This document shows, in pieces, positions 1 to 12,422 of a DNA stretch of 64,000 nt. Source of the DNA: Arenicola marina (taxonomy: Eukaryota > Annelida > Polychaeta > Arenicolidae); the NCBI GenBank assembly GCA_964019135.1, contig OZ025263.1, positions 17,895,123 through 17,959,122 of the forward strand, in the 5' to 3' direction. Each line of letters starts with the position of its first letter. The first letter of the stretch is position 1. The notes beneath the pieces were generated by a model. The model did not search any database, had not been told where the DNA came from, and saw only the letters and a program-made list of their open reading frames with translations. The translations under genes and the position numbers were made by a program.

Positions 1-30
1 TGGATTGCAATTGAAGTTCCCCCTTGATTT

Positions 31-3000
31 TTAGTTGAGCGCTTTAGGCTTCCGGATTGTACGGAGCGCGGTGTACGCCAGGATGTGGAACACCACGGTG
101 AATCCGGCCAGCGCCAGGAGGTCGATCCAGACCGGCGCCGTCAGGCCATAGATCTGCAGGACGTCGGCACCAGACAGCTCCGTCACGTTGCCATGGAGAC
201 ACAGCGGCGTCACCGTCGCGTTTGTTGCAGCACACCTAAAAGGAAGCCGTACGGAAAGCCGAAAGGCATTTTTTGAGAGATGTAATTATCAATGTCATTC
301 GACTTACACGCCAGCTTTCGCTTTCTATGGGTATTTCTATGTACTTTCTATGGATATTAATCAAATGAAGCGTTTAACATGTCAAAGAGCCTTCGTTCCT
401 TTAAAAATGGCAAAATAAAACCAATGTGTGGGTTTCTAACGCCCAGAGGTTCATGTATTGGTCAAAATTCGAGCGCGATAAAGTGATACATTTGTTTTCT
501 CGTTTCGGGTGAGCTGCATAATATGTGTTTATGCAACTTACGCAACTGGAGGGCCTATACCGAACTCCACTTTACACAAGGCCTGGAATGTGTAGCTGAA
601 GGGCGCGAGGTACTGGAGCCAGGCCATCCACACCGGGATGTTAGTGATGTAAAACCCGGCTGCCAAGGAAAACCAGAGACACTGAACATTTTGCAATATA
701 ATACTGGATCAATATATATATACTGAATGAAATATCACAATACGTAAAACCATTACCTACTCTCAGTCACTCGATTTCCCAGAGATACAACTCGTGAAAC
801 CACCACACGTCCGTTGTCATTAACTGTCCGAGATATTACAATACGTGAAGCCACCATACGTTCGTTGTCATTAACTGTCTGACATATTACAGCTCGTGAA
901 GCCACCATACGTCCGTTGTCATTAACTGTCCGAGATATTACAACTCGTGAAGCCACCATACGTCCGTTGTCATTAACTGTCTGACATATTACAGCTCGTG
1001 AAGCCACCATACGTTCGTTGTCATTAACTGTCTGACATATTACAGCTCGTGAAGCCACCATACGTCCGTTGTCATTAACTGTCCGAGACATTACAACTCG
1101 TGAAGCCACCATACGTCCGTTGTCATTAACTGTCCGAGACATTACATTTCATGAAGCCACCATAAGTCCGTTGTCATTAACTGTCCGAGATATTACAACC
1201 CGTGAAGCCACCATACGTCCGTTGTCCTTAACTGTCCGAGACATAACCACTCGTGAAGTCACCATACGTCCGTTGTCATTAACTGTCCGAGACATTACAA
1301 CTCGTGAAGCCACCATACGTCCGTTGTCATTAACTGTCCGAGACATTACAACTCGTGAAGCCACCATACGTCCGTTGTCATTAACTGTCCGAGACATTAC
1401 AACTCGTGAAGCCACCATACGTCCGTTGTCATTAACTGTCCGAGATAGTATAACTCGTGAAGCCACCATACGTCCGTTGTCATTAACTGTCCGAGATATT
1501 GCAGCTTGTGAAGCCACCATACGTTCGTTGTCACTAACTGTCCAATAAATGAAATGAACTAGTGTGTTTCGACGCTTTTGTGCACACAAGGGCTACAATG
1601 GGCCACGGAACCTCCCTGGACGATGAAGGAGGAATGGATGAAACACGCCTCATATTAGGTGTTCATGCCCGGATCTGAATGAAGGATCTATTGATCTGCA
1701 GTCTTGTGCGCTACCCTCTGCACCAGGGAGGCCTCCAAACTGTCGTGAAGCCACCATGCGTCCGTTGTCACCAAGTGTCCAAGACAAACAATATGTCAAG
1801 TCACTATCTGTTGGCCGTCATCATCTGTCCTACAATCCTCCCGTCGCCACTGACTAACTAATCTGAGACAAACATCACTCACAACACACTAGAACCCTAC
1901 TATATATTTGTCCTCACTAATTGTAAAATCTGCCACTGATAATAACCTTTGTTCCTCGCACTCTCTTGTTTGTGGCCCATTGGGACACCAAGTCGGCCAT
2001 AAGCTCTTCATGCCCCCAGCATCTAGGCATTTTCGAAGAAAGTTTGATCACCTCTCATGGTGGAACCTGGAACTTTTGTGCGAGACAATGCAAGTCAGGA
2101 CTTCTCGTACACTTTTCTCAGCACAAATCACCTATCCTCTCATCGCCTAAAGGCTCCGACAAGGTATGGAATAAACCCATCTCGCGCTGGAACCCATGCC
2201 ATATGCGTATCGGCTGCATTGTTTCACAAACACCGAATGAACACCGCATACAACACACAACATATCATGCAGTCAGGGGAGAGTATGTAGTATCATAACG
2301 CTCTGTAAGCCTACCCATCATAGCGCCCTGTAAGCCTACCCATCATAGCGCCCTGTAAGCCTACCCATCATAGCGCCCTGTAAGCCTATCCACCATAACG
2401 CCCTGTAAACCTACCCATCATAACGCCCTGTAAGCCTACCCATCATAGCGCCCTGTAAGCCTATCCACCATAACGCCCTGTAAACCTACCCATTATAACG
2501 CCCTGTAAGCCTACCCATCATAACCCTCTGTAAGCCTACCCATCATACCGCCCTGTAAGCCTACCCATCATAACGCTGTGTAAGCCTACCCATCATAGCG
2601 CCCTGTAAGCCTACCCATCATAACACCCTGTAAGCCTACCCATCATAACGCCCTGTAAGCCTACCCATCATAACGCCCTGTAAGCCTACCCATCATAGCG
2701 CCCTGTAAGCCTACCCATCATAACGCCCTGTAAGCCTACCCATCATAGCGCCCTGTAAGCCTACCCATCATAACGCCCTGTGGGCCTACCCATCATAGCG
2801 CCCTGTAAGCCTACCCATCATAACTCTCTGTAAGCCTACCCATCATAACGCCCTGTAAGCCTACCCATCATAGCGCCCTGTAAGCCTACCCATCATAACG
2901 CCCTGTAAGCCTACCCATCATAACGCTGTGTAAGCCTACCCATCATAACGCCCTGTAAGCCTACCCATCATAGCGCCCTGTAAGCCTACCCATCATAGCG

Positions 3001-6000
3001 CCCTGTAAGCCTACCCATCATAGCGCCCTGTAAGCCTACCCATCATAGCGCCCTGTAAGTCTACCCATCATAACACCCTGTAAGCCTACCCATCATAGCG
3101 CCCTGTAAGCCTACCCATCATAGCGCCCTGTAAGCCTACCCATCATAACGCCCACGTTGCCGACACAGATGAGGAACAGCAGACCGTGCTTCATGTGGTT
3201 GAAGACGATGCCGACCAACAGCCCCATTGCCTGAAAATATGGACCAGATCACCGGCTGAGACACATTGAATGTATTATGGCGGATATGAGATCACACCAA
3301 TCTTCGTTTAAGAGACACACACCAACAGTTGTTTGTCATCTGTTAAAAGCATTTACGTTAGGTCTGAAATTTTGTGATTCAGATACGTAGTTTCGAGCCG
3401 TAGTTGGAGTTCGTTTCCAACGGCTGCCGGAATATCACTTCTCCGCACTGTCAGCACAACGTTCTGGGGGCACGATATGAAGGGTGTGTGGTAGCAGTGC
3501 GCAGTGCGATTATCAGACCAGTCATCAGTATAGTTCTACTTCGTTACAGTCAATATCTGCAGCAATACAACATTGCAGATCGTAACACCCGCAGATCGCG
3601 CTTCTGCAGCGATAACCCATGCAGCCACAAGTACCCGGAGTTGTTACCCGCAGCGCAAACACACTTAAAAGCGATAAGTACCTGCAGCGCAGAGATGTGC
3701 ACCAAGATGACAGCCATGAAGGAGAAGAAGTTGGCTGCAGACGCTGCCAGCCCTGTGGCCCAGTAGGAGACGAAGACGCGAGCGAGGGGTAGGATGACCC
3801 CCAGGGGGAGGTGGCTGCTGAGGAGGGAGAGGTAGTACGCTGACACCCGGTACATCCCAGTCGACCTCTGGTGAAGGTGAACGTCCTTCACGTCGTTATC
3901 TGAAATAGGATCCCCATAAATGTGGCACACTCGGCATTATTTAAATGTTGATTTAGGCCTTCAAACTGGGGGTGCGCGTTATCTTCTTGATGTTGCATAC
4001 GCTGTTAAGATGAAGCAATCGAGTACCACTCTCTAATATTTACCTTCAAGTCAAGCCTGACGTTTTAGCGTTCATATAGATATGGAACTTAAAGAGAAGT
4101 CATATTTTGCCCAATGCGTCTATAATATTAGTCTAAAAGACTCCAACGCTTAAACAAAGCAATCACTAGCGGGTCTAATTACGTTCCTAACTTACTTACA
4201 CAGAACAAAGACATAGTACATTGGGTTAAACCCAGCTTCCAGCAGCAGAAAAACGATCTGAAACGACAAGAGTATCATTGGTTAATATTTATTTCATGCG
4301 TTATCTGCAGATGTTCGCTGATAAATAAGTACCAAGGCTACCGAAAGGAGTAGGCAGGGCTTGGGTCACAGCAACTTGACTTCACTGTTATCATCAAACT
4401 GTTCCCAGCCCACCATTATCCTACCCCATTCCACCATTACCCTACCCCCAGCCCACTATAACCTACCCCATCCCACCATAACCCTACCCCCAGCCCACTA
4501 TAACCTACCCCATCCCACAATAACCCTACCCCCAGCCACTATAACCTACCCCCAGCCCACTATAACCTACCCCCAGCCCACTATAACCTACCCCAGCCCA
4601 CCATAACCCTACACCAAGCCCACTATAACCTATCCCCAGCCCACCATAACCCTACCCCACAGCACCGGCCCACCATAACCCTGCCTCCAGCCCCTTTTAC
4701 TCTACCCCAGCCCACCATAACCCTACCCCAGCCCACAATAACCCTTCCCCCAGCTCACCCATTCCGCCCAGCCCACCATAACCGTACCCCCAGCCCACCA
4801 TAACCCTACCACCAGCACACCATTACCCTACCCCCAGCCCACCATAACCCTACCCCCCAGCTCACCATTACCCTACCCACAGCCCACCATAACCCAAGCC
4901 CCAGCCCGCCCTGGCCCTACCCCCATCCCACCATAACCCTACCCCAGCGCACCATAATCCAACCCCCAGCCCGCCCTGGCCCTACCCCCAGCCCACCATA
5001 ACCCTAACCCAGTCCACCATAACCCTACCCCAGCCCACCATAACCCTACCCCAGCCCACCATAACCCTACCCCCAGCACGCCCTGGCCCTACCCCCCAGC
5101 CCGCCCTGGCGCTGCCCACGCACCAGTCCCATCCTGTCTCTGACCTAGTCGTCCCTCCGTGGCCGGCGCCAGTACAGCAAGGAGACGGCCAGGATACCCC
5201 CAGCCCACCATAACCTACCCCCAGCCCACCATAACCCTACCCCAGCCCACCATAACCCTACCCCAGCCCACCATAACCCTACCCCCAGCACGCCCTGGCC
5301 CTACCCCCCAGCCCGCCCTGGCGCTGCCCACGCACCAGTCCCATCCTGTCTCTGACCTAGTCGTCCCTCCGTGGCCGGCGCCAGTACAGCAAGGAGACGG
5401 CCAGGATACCCCCAGCCCACCATAACCCTACCCCAGCCCACCATAACCCTACCCCCAGCACGCCCTGGCCCTACCCCCCAGCCCGCCCTGGCGCTGCCCA
5501 CGCACCAGTCCCATCCTGTCTCTGACCGGGGGGCCTCCCTGGTGTAGTGGTTAGCGCACTAGACCGCAGATCAATAGGTCCTGGGTTCGAATCCGGGCTC
5601 GGGCACCTAATCTGGGGCATGTTTCATTCCTTCATCCTTCATCGTCTCGGGAGGTTCCTTGGCCCAATTTAGCCTGTATGTGCACAAAAGTGGCCTAAAA
5701 CACCAACATTCCATTCCATTCTTGTCTCTGACCTAGTCGTCCCTCCGTGGCCGGCGCCAGTACAGCAAGGAGACGGCCAGGATACCCCCAGCCCACCATA
5801 ACCTACCCCCAGCCCACCATAACCTACCCCCAGCCCACCATAACCCTACCCCAGCCCACCATAACCCTACCCCCAGCATGCCCTGGCCCTACCCCCAGCC
5901 CACCATAACCCTACACCAGCCCACCATAACCCTACCCCAGCCCACCATAACCCTACCCCAGCCCACCATAACCCTACCCCAGGCCACCATAACCCTACCC

Positions 6001-9000
6001 CAGCCCACCATAACCCTACCCCCCAGCCCGCCCGGGCGCTGCCCACGCACCAGTCCCATCCTGTCTCTGACGTAGTCGTCCCTCCGGGGTCGGCGCCAGT
6101 ACAGCAAGGAGACGGCCAGGATACCCCCAGCCCACCATAACCTACCCCCAGCCCACCATAACCCTACCCCAGCCCACCATAACCCTACCCCCAGCACGCC
6201 CTGGCCCTACCCCCCAGCCCGCCCTGGCGCTGCCCACGCACCAGTCCCATCCTGTCTCTGACCGGGGGGCCTCCCTGGTGTAGTGGTTAGCGCACTAGAC
6301 CGCAGATCAATAGGTCCTGGGTTCGAATCCGGGCTCGGGCACCTAATCTGGGGCATGTTTCATTCCTTCATCCTTCATCGTCTCGGGAGGTTCCTTGGCC
6401 CAATTTAGCCTGTATGTGCACAAAAGTGGCCTAAAACACCAACATTCCATTCCATTCTTGTCTCTGACCTAGTCGTCCCTCCGTGGCCGGCGCCAGTACA
6501 GCAAGGAGACGGCCAGGATACCCCCAGCCCACCATAACCTACCCCCAGCCCACCATAACCTACCCCCAGCCCACCATAACCCTACCCCAGCCCACCATAA
6601 CCCTACCCCCAGCATGCCCTGGCCCTACCCCCAGCCCACCATAACCCTACACCAGCCCACCATAACCCTACCCCAGCCCACCATAACCCTACCCCAGCCC
6701 ACCATAACCCTACCCCAGCCCACCATAACCCTACCCCAGGCCACCATAACCCTACCCCAGCCCACCATAACCCTACCCCCCAGCCCGCCCGGGCGCTGCC
6801 CACGCACCAGTCCCATCCTGTCTCTGACGTAGTCGTCCCTCCGGGGTCGGCGCCAGTACAGCAAGGAGACGGCCAGGATACCCCCAGCCCACCATAACCC
6901 CACCCCATCCCACCATAACCCTACCCCCAGCCCGCCCTGTCCCTACCCCCCAGCCCGCCCTGGCGCTGCCCACGCACCAGTCCCATCCTGTCTCTGACGT
7001 AGTCGTCCCTCCGTGGCCGGCGCCAGTACAGCAAGGAGACGGCCAGGATACCCCCAGCCCACCATAACCTACCCCCAGCCCGCCCTGTCCCTACCCCCCA
7101 GCCCGCCCTGGCGCTGCCCACGCACCAGTCCCATCCTGTCTCTGACGTGGTCGTCCCTCCGGGGTCGGCGCCAGTACAGCAAGGAGACGGCCAGGGATAA
7201 GATGACGCACTGGAGGAGGAGGCTGCGGTGCAGGAACCAGCGCATGGACAGCAGACACTCCCGGCGCGTGATATTCACGTACTGCGTCCAGAAGCCCGTC
7301 ACCCACCTGTCCGGCGCCGGCAGTGCCTCTGTGTCATAAAAAGGACAAGACGTAATTCGCTATGACCAGTTGCTGTTATGGAAATGACCAGTTGTCTTCG
7401 GAATGACCAGTTGATACTCTGAAAGTTGTCTTTGCAATGACCAGTTGTTGACGGAGGGGAGAGTACATAAATGCACCTTTGGACGTGCACTGCAAATCTT
7501 GCAAGCGTGACTAGAGCCAGGTGATATCCATATCATATCCAGATAATCCTTAGTTCACCATACTTGTATCGGTACATATTAATAATGTTTATTTACCAAA
7601 GGTATGCATCCCTAGTAAACATAACCATATATAACATAGACAATAGGATATGTAAGTGACATCACGGACAGCGCGCGCTCACCTCCAGCGAATCCGGTTT
7701 TGGGTACATGACGCTTCACCGCCCCATATACAAAGCATAGGAAGCTCTTTGTAATGGCGTGAAACGCACAGAAAACCAGCGTCTTGCGATTTAAAACTAG
7801 TACGAGTATGAAGGTACACCCCAAACATTTATTCCATATGGTTTTCAAATTTAACATTGCATTCATATCTCAAACATCAGTGAGTCTAGTTTGAGACCCA
7901 TAGTAAAGTATAGGGACCCGCTGACGCGTTGTACCCAGAACGGTTGTTTCTAGAGGTGAGCGCGCGCTGTCCGTGACGTCACTTACAGACCCTATAGCAG
8001 AAGCAGAAGTTTCTGATATATTCTCAACTGGTATAGCGAATTTCACTGCTACAGGATTTCCCTCAGTAATGCGTGAAAAGCCGTGGCCATCAAACCAGTT
8101 ACTCACCTGTATTGCTCTGATGATGATGTTCCTCTGGTGATACGCTGAGTACACCCTGTGAATGAAGCTCGTCTCCGGAGAAATTTCTAACCAAGCTGAA
8201 ATGTAATATGAGCTCCTTCAATACCTGAAACTGTTTCAACCAACTGCTTACATGCTTTAACATTGTTTCTAATAACTTTAATAACTTTATGGGAAGCACA
8301 CCGTTCTTGGGGCGTATACACACTTTACATGCAAGTCGATACATGCGTTTTTTGAAGTCTACAGTTGGCTTGATACATACATCGTTTCATTATAATTTTA
8401 CATCAGCATTATTTGATCATGTCTTAATTTCATCATTGGCGAAAAAATGAGAAGAAACTAAGGGATGAAACTCTCTCTTCGTCGAGATTGACCATAGATC
8501 TGCATAAGAAAGGAGCACAATTTGCAAATCATTTCATAAAGGCAGAGGGGTGGGGGGCAAACATAATTGGAACTGATGAAGGTGAAAGGTGGGGGTGGGG
8601 GGGAGGGGGGAGGAGGTCCGGTAAGTTACTCGGTCACAAGGAGATATTTTCTCACCTGGTATGAGCTGCCCTGGTAATTGTTTCTTCTGTTTCTCCACCA
8701 GCCGCGAGAACATCCACTGCAAGAAACACCTTGATCAATACAGTGCAGCGGAATATAACATGGTTTTACATTACGTATTAGAAGTATACATTACTCTAGG
8801 ATTGCCTTATATTTTGCCTTCATTTGATGCGCAGTAACATAACATGGCTTCATATTATGTATTAGAATACAATTATGTAAAATTGCTTAAATGTTTGGTT
8901 TTATTTTTAAAATAAATTCACTCCAATGACTACTAAATAATTAATTTCATTTAATACGTAGAAACAAATACGTAACTCAGTTTGATTGTACACGATTTTT

Positions 9001-12000
9001 CCTACGTCGGCAGTTTGGTGTACAGTTGGTGTAAGACATTTTCACCCAGTCATTAAATGCAAGGATTGCTTAATGGTGATGGGAAATGAAGGGTGGAAGG
9101 TGATGTCGGTAAATCGGTTTCTACGAATCTAACCTTCAATAATCAACACACCAATAATACCATGACTTAGAGAGAGGCATACGAGCAGACATTTAGTGTA
9201 TGGGTGACATGAGGACTCACTGAGGAAGTCAGCAGGGTTGTACTCTGGGTCGCATTGGTACCCAATTCGGGAGAAGTGGTCCACCATGCTGTCAGCCGGG
9301 CCGAAATACGCCACCTGCCAATACCAGACACTACTATACCGGGGGAGCTAATTGCTGTTCCTTGTTGCAAGAAGAGTGTCAAAGTTATATTTAACGTCCT
9401 TGCCAAATGAAAATATTGTATGGTATTGAAATATGATATAGTCTCGGCATAGTACATAAGTATAGTTATTTTTTCTGTGGTCTTAGCATGCTACTAGTCG
9501 TCCAAGATCTATAACATCGTAACAGTATGTGCTATGTATACATCTGTATCTCTGACATGGCACTGCATTGAAAATAGAAAACACATGTCCATCATGTACA
9601 ACCTTAGACTTACTCACGTAAAAATCATTTGATAAGAAGAACACACTCATTGTACGAAATAACAGGGCATGTTGTTAAGCCAATTTTGGACCAATTTGGT
9701 GCATCTTATAGGGAAAGTGTGGCTTTTTGTGTACTAACGTTACATCATCAATATTCGGGCATCGCATCTGTTTTGTGCCTTTTAAATATAATACCCATAC
9801 ACATAGTCAGATAATGCGTCACACATTGATACGACATATCCAGGTTCAGCGACGTACCTGTCCGTTGCATAGCAACAGGAGGCTGTCGAACATGTAGAAC
9901 ATCTTGCTGGAGGGCTGGTGGATGGTGGTCACCAGGGTCTTGTTGTGGTCCTGGGCATAGCTCTGTAGAGTGCACATCAGTTGGAAGGCTATGAAGGCAT
10001 CCAGCCCCGTGGTCGGCTCCTGATGGTAGAAACAAAAAATGAGCAGTGTATAATAACCATGGAGATAGAGCTGATCGGTCCGTAGGTAATGCCAATGCCA
10101 ATCACCCGAACCATCCCAATTCGTAGCTTCTGAAGCCTCAACCTGTCCCCACACCACCTCAGCTTCGGCCTGACCATTCCTATTGTAGTACAAGTATTAT
10201 TCCTTAATCACCAGTAGTCCTGGATGTTAACAGTCCGTACTCACGTTCATCCGAAGTAGTTGGATGTCCACCGTCTTTACTCACGTCCATAATAAGTAGT
10301 TCCGGATGTTCACAGTCCATACTCACGTCCATCAGAAGTAGTCCGGATGTATATACTTCGTACTCACGTTTGTCAGAAGTAGTTCCGGATGACCACAGTC
10401 CGTACTTACGTCTGTCAGAAGTAGTTCCGGATGACCACAGTCCGTTCTCACATCCATCAGAAGTAGTTCCGGATGACCACAGTCCGTTCTCACATCCATC
10501 AGAAGTAGTTCCGGATGACCACAGTCCGTTCTCACATCCATCAGAAGTAGTTCCGGATGACCACAGTCCGTTCTCACATCCATCAGAAGTAGTTCCGGAT
10601 GACCACAGTCCGTTCTCACATCCATCAGAAGTAGTTCCGGATGACCACAGTCCGTTCTCACATCCATCAGAAGTAGTTCCGGATGACCACAGTCCGTACT
10701 TACGTCCATCAGAAGTAGTTCCGGATGACCACAGTCCGTACTTACGTCCATCAGAAGTAGTTCCGGATGACCACAGTCCGTACTTACGTCCATTAGAAGT
10801 AGTTCCGGATGACCACAGTTCCTACTCACGTCCATCAGAAGTAGTTCCGGGTGACCACAGTCCCTACTCACGTCCATCAGAAGCAGTTCCGGATTGCTGA
10901 GCAGCTCGCAGGCGATGTTTGCTCGTTTCTTCTCGCCGCCAGACAGACCAGGAACTGTAGGACCGCCCACTACTGTGAAGGGAAAGACGTGTGAAATAAG
11001 AACCATCTACACAAGTGCTGACTAGCTTTAACATTAACGCATTCTGCTCGAAGCAGAGGTCAACGTTTTCTGGACAGTACGCAAACACACACATTAACCA
11101 TACACTGCGGCGGGAAAAAGTCGAATCCTCAGAATCGCGCACCAGATATATACCCAAACCTTGATTCAGAAAAGTAATTTTCATATAGCGTACATATAAA
11201 CAGAGTATCCCCAGTTTAGGCCCAGCCGTGAGGTAGGCCAACACACTCACAGGTCTTCATGCACTTTGATAATTCTAAAGTGTCCACCATTTCTGTCAGT
11301 TTGTCCAGCTTCTCACTTTTCGGCATCTTCTCTGGGAGACGTAACATCGTTGTGAACTACGAGGAAACAATCCAACTGCGTAGCCCACATAGAGTCCGAG
11401 AGACAATTTACTCTCATACAGGCCCGTCTGAAGAGACCAAACACTGGAGGAGAGTGATGACGCCAATTATTCCTTCTACACAGGAAATAAGGGTTATCAT
11501 TTTACAAACACTGACACACATAATAAATAAGTACAAAATTATTGAAAATGGCGAGCAAAAACTTACATGCAACGTTTCTTCCAAGGTCAAGGACGCGAAC
11601 ATAATGTCTTGCTGTAGGACGTACGCCATCTTTCTTCGGTGCTGCTTGCTGATTGGCTGATCTCCGACCCTAATCGTCCCGCTGGCCATTTTATACTTAC
11701 CAAATAAAGCATTCAACAGCGTGGACTTTCCTGAACCTAGAATAATATCCCATGGAAGGTAAGTTTTAAAGCGAAGAGAAGTAGACGAAGAAAAGTTCAG
11801 GAAAACATTTCTTAAAGGCACGACAATTAAATCTGGCCGGCACATGGCATTAAATAAATGCAAATTTCAATTGGTTTTAATTATACCCAGCACACTTCAT
11901 GCATGTCATGGTCTGCGATGGTATTTACCATTTCCATACGTAATTCATTTAGAACACTTTAGGAGCTCTGTGTGCATACTTACCGCTGGGCCCCATTATC

Positions 12001-12111
12001 GCCAGCATGTGACCTTGACGAGCCCGACCGCTGACCTTTTTCAAAATAGTCGTGCCCTTGACGTCCACACAGACGTCCTTGAAGTCCAGGTCGTAGGTCA
12101 CAGTGGAGCAC
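31..12111 (-). CDS. ABCG-type half-transporter, gene A (14 exons, N-terminus not found)
   Basis: Membrane ATP-binding half-transporter, expected to dimerise. Exons, 5' to 3' on the minus strand: 12111-11984, 11736-11567, 11356-11251, 10972-10872, 10019-9858, 9314-9221, 8716-8656, 8186-8107, 7328-7126, 4257-4200, 3899-3682, 3230-3140, 659-542, 235-31 (stop TAA at 33-31). All junctions are GT-AG and the summed frame closes at about 597 residues. Exons 1-2 make Walker A (GPSG-SGKST), exon 2 the Q-loop (YVLQQD), exon 4 the signature LSGGEKKR and the Walker B aspartate, exon 5 the catalytic glutamate (EPTTGLD) and H-loop (TIHQPSS). Exon 8 is a variable acidic/His linker; exons 9-14 are the membrane domain, with Asn-Thr sequons in the last extracellular loop. 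The order NBD then TMD is typical of ABCG. The NBD-to-TMD style (YFGPAD, NPADFL, RSTGMYR) recalls ABCG14/21/22-like proteins more than mammalian ABCG2. Introns 4, 9 and 12 carry splice-site arrays. The start codon was not found. Substrate unknown. Confidence 0.9.
781..1543. repeat. 51-bp minisatellite in intron 12 of gene A
   Basis: About 15 copies of a 51-bp unit containing CCGTTGTCATTAACTGTCCG, with CTCGTGAAGCCACCATACG. A remnant continues at 1741-1790 beyond a SINE. 51 is a multiple of 3 and the unit lacks stops, so it gives long spurious frames on both strands. No exon sequence is included. Confidence 0.95.
1548..1736 (-). mobile_element. tRNA-derived SINE (minus) in the 51-bp array
   Basis: Read on the minus strand it starts GGAGGCCTCCCTGGT, continues through degenerate A- and B-box sequence and ends in the ...CATTTCATT tail shared with the other copies. 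It interrupts the 51-bp array, which resumes at about 1741. AACTGTC occurs on both sides, but the array itself contains that word, so a target duplication is uncertain. Confidence 0.75.
2288..3150. repeat. 25-bp minisatellite spanning the exon 12 donor of gene A
   Basis: About 34 copies of a 25-bp unit (plus-strand core CGCCCTGTAAGCCTACCCAT). On the minus strand each unit is GGCGYTATGATGG|GTAGGC plus CTTACAG: the first 13 bases match the last bases of exon 12 and GTAGGC is its donor. The array begins at the exon edge (3140) and runs away from it into intron 12. Confidence 0.95.
5528..5722 (+). mobile_element. tRNA-derived SINE within an exon-9 fragment copy
   Basis: The head has an A-box-like TGGTGTAGTGGTTAGC and B-box GGTTCGAATCC; the body ends in an ATTCCATTCCATTC tail. 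It is flanked by a perfect 11-bp target duplication TGTCTCTGACC (5517-5527 and 5723-5733). The target is one of the partial copies of gene A exon 9. Confidence 0.9.
6264..6458 (+). mobile_element. second copy of the same SINE, made by a 736-bp tandem duplication
   Basis: This appears identical to 5528-5722, with the same 11-bp flanks and the same surrounding array, offset by 736 bp. A second insertion at the same base is much less likely than copying of the block. Confidence 0.9.
7643..7997. mobile_element. foldback / MITE-like element in intron 8 of gene A
   Basis: The left arm GTAAGTGACATCACGGACAG with GCGCGCGCTCACCT is repeated inverted near 7955-7987 with one mismatch in 33 bp. Homology continues inward imperfectly for about 110 bp per arm (both include TTGGGTAC / CTGGGTAC). 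The whole unit is ~355 bp with no ORF. No target duplication is obvious. A long-arm non-autonomous DNA element is the simplest reading. Confidence 0.65.
10205..10895. repeat. 42-bp minisatellite spanning the exon 4 donor of gene A
   Basis: About 12 regular and several degenerate copies. On the minus strand each unit is CCGGAACTACTTCTGATGGA then C|GTAAGT or C|GTGAGA and ~20 nt of intron. It repeats the last ~21 nt of exon 4 (PELLLMD) with the donor. Units are 42 nt and stop-free in the exon frame. Confidence 0.95.
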
Positions 12112-12251
12112 CTGAGACCATCGTAAGAACACGATTCACACAGAGATTTGGCGCTGAATATTGCTGATAAAGACTTAATGAAATTAATTTTGACATTTTG
12201 AACAGAACAGTTTGACATTTTGAAATATAGCAAAAGTGTTGATATTGCAGG

Positions 12252-12422
12252 AGGTGGCCTCCCTGGTCTAGTGGTTAGCGCATTAGGCCGCAGATCAATA
12301 GGTCCTTGGTTCGCATCCGGGTCCCGACACCTAATCTGGAGGCATGTTTGAATAATTCAGCATTCATTTTCCGGGGGTATCCTTGTCCGTAAAGCGGCCT
12401 AAAGCACAAGTTCCTTTCATTC
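12252..12422 (+). mobile_element. tRNA-derived SINE upstream of gene A exon 1
   Basis: It starts AGGTGGCCTCCCTGGTCTAG, has a slightly diverged B box (GGTTCGCATCC) and ends TTCCTTTCATTC. A perfect 11-bp target duplication GATATTGCAGG flanks it (12241-12251, 12423-12433). Confidence 0.9.

Larger units (their letters stand above)
4400..7125. repeat. 20-21-bp minisatellite with embedded partial exon-9 copies, intron 9 of gene A
   Basis: CCCAGCCCACCATAACCCTA units alternate with seven ~73-nt copies of the 3' end of exon 9, each with its donor GTGCGT and ~40 nt of adjoining intron: 5124-5196, 5336-5408, 5516-5784 (SINE inside), 6051-6123, 6241-6520 (SINE inside), 6807-6880, 6977-7050. A 736-bp block including a SINE is itself duplicated. 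The native exon ends at 7126. Confidence 0.95.

Noticed and set aside
1-3150. Extra coding exons in intron 12 of gene A from the frame over the 51-bp array
   Set aside because: Exons 12 and 13 join in correct phase without it and no sister gene has a counterpart.
5528-5605. tRNA gene
   Set aside because: A and B boxes are present but no acceptor-stem pairing, and a SINE body with tail and target duplication follows.
4400-7125. Interstitial telomere repeats (TAACCCTACC words)
   Set aside because: The 20-21-bp unit is not (TTAGGG)n and contains CCCAGCCCACCA; the similarity is superficial.
10370-10900. Long plus-strand ORF with [14 protein letters not shown]-type repeats
   Set aside because: It is the antisense reading of the 42-bp array; unit length divisible by three and absence of stops explain it.
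31-12111. Naming the genes ABCG2
   Set aside because: Domain order fits ABCG, but linker and membrane motifs look closer to ABCG14/21/22-type proteins and no tree could be run.
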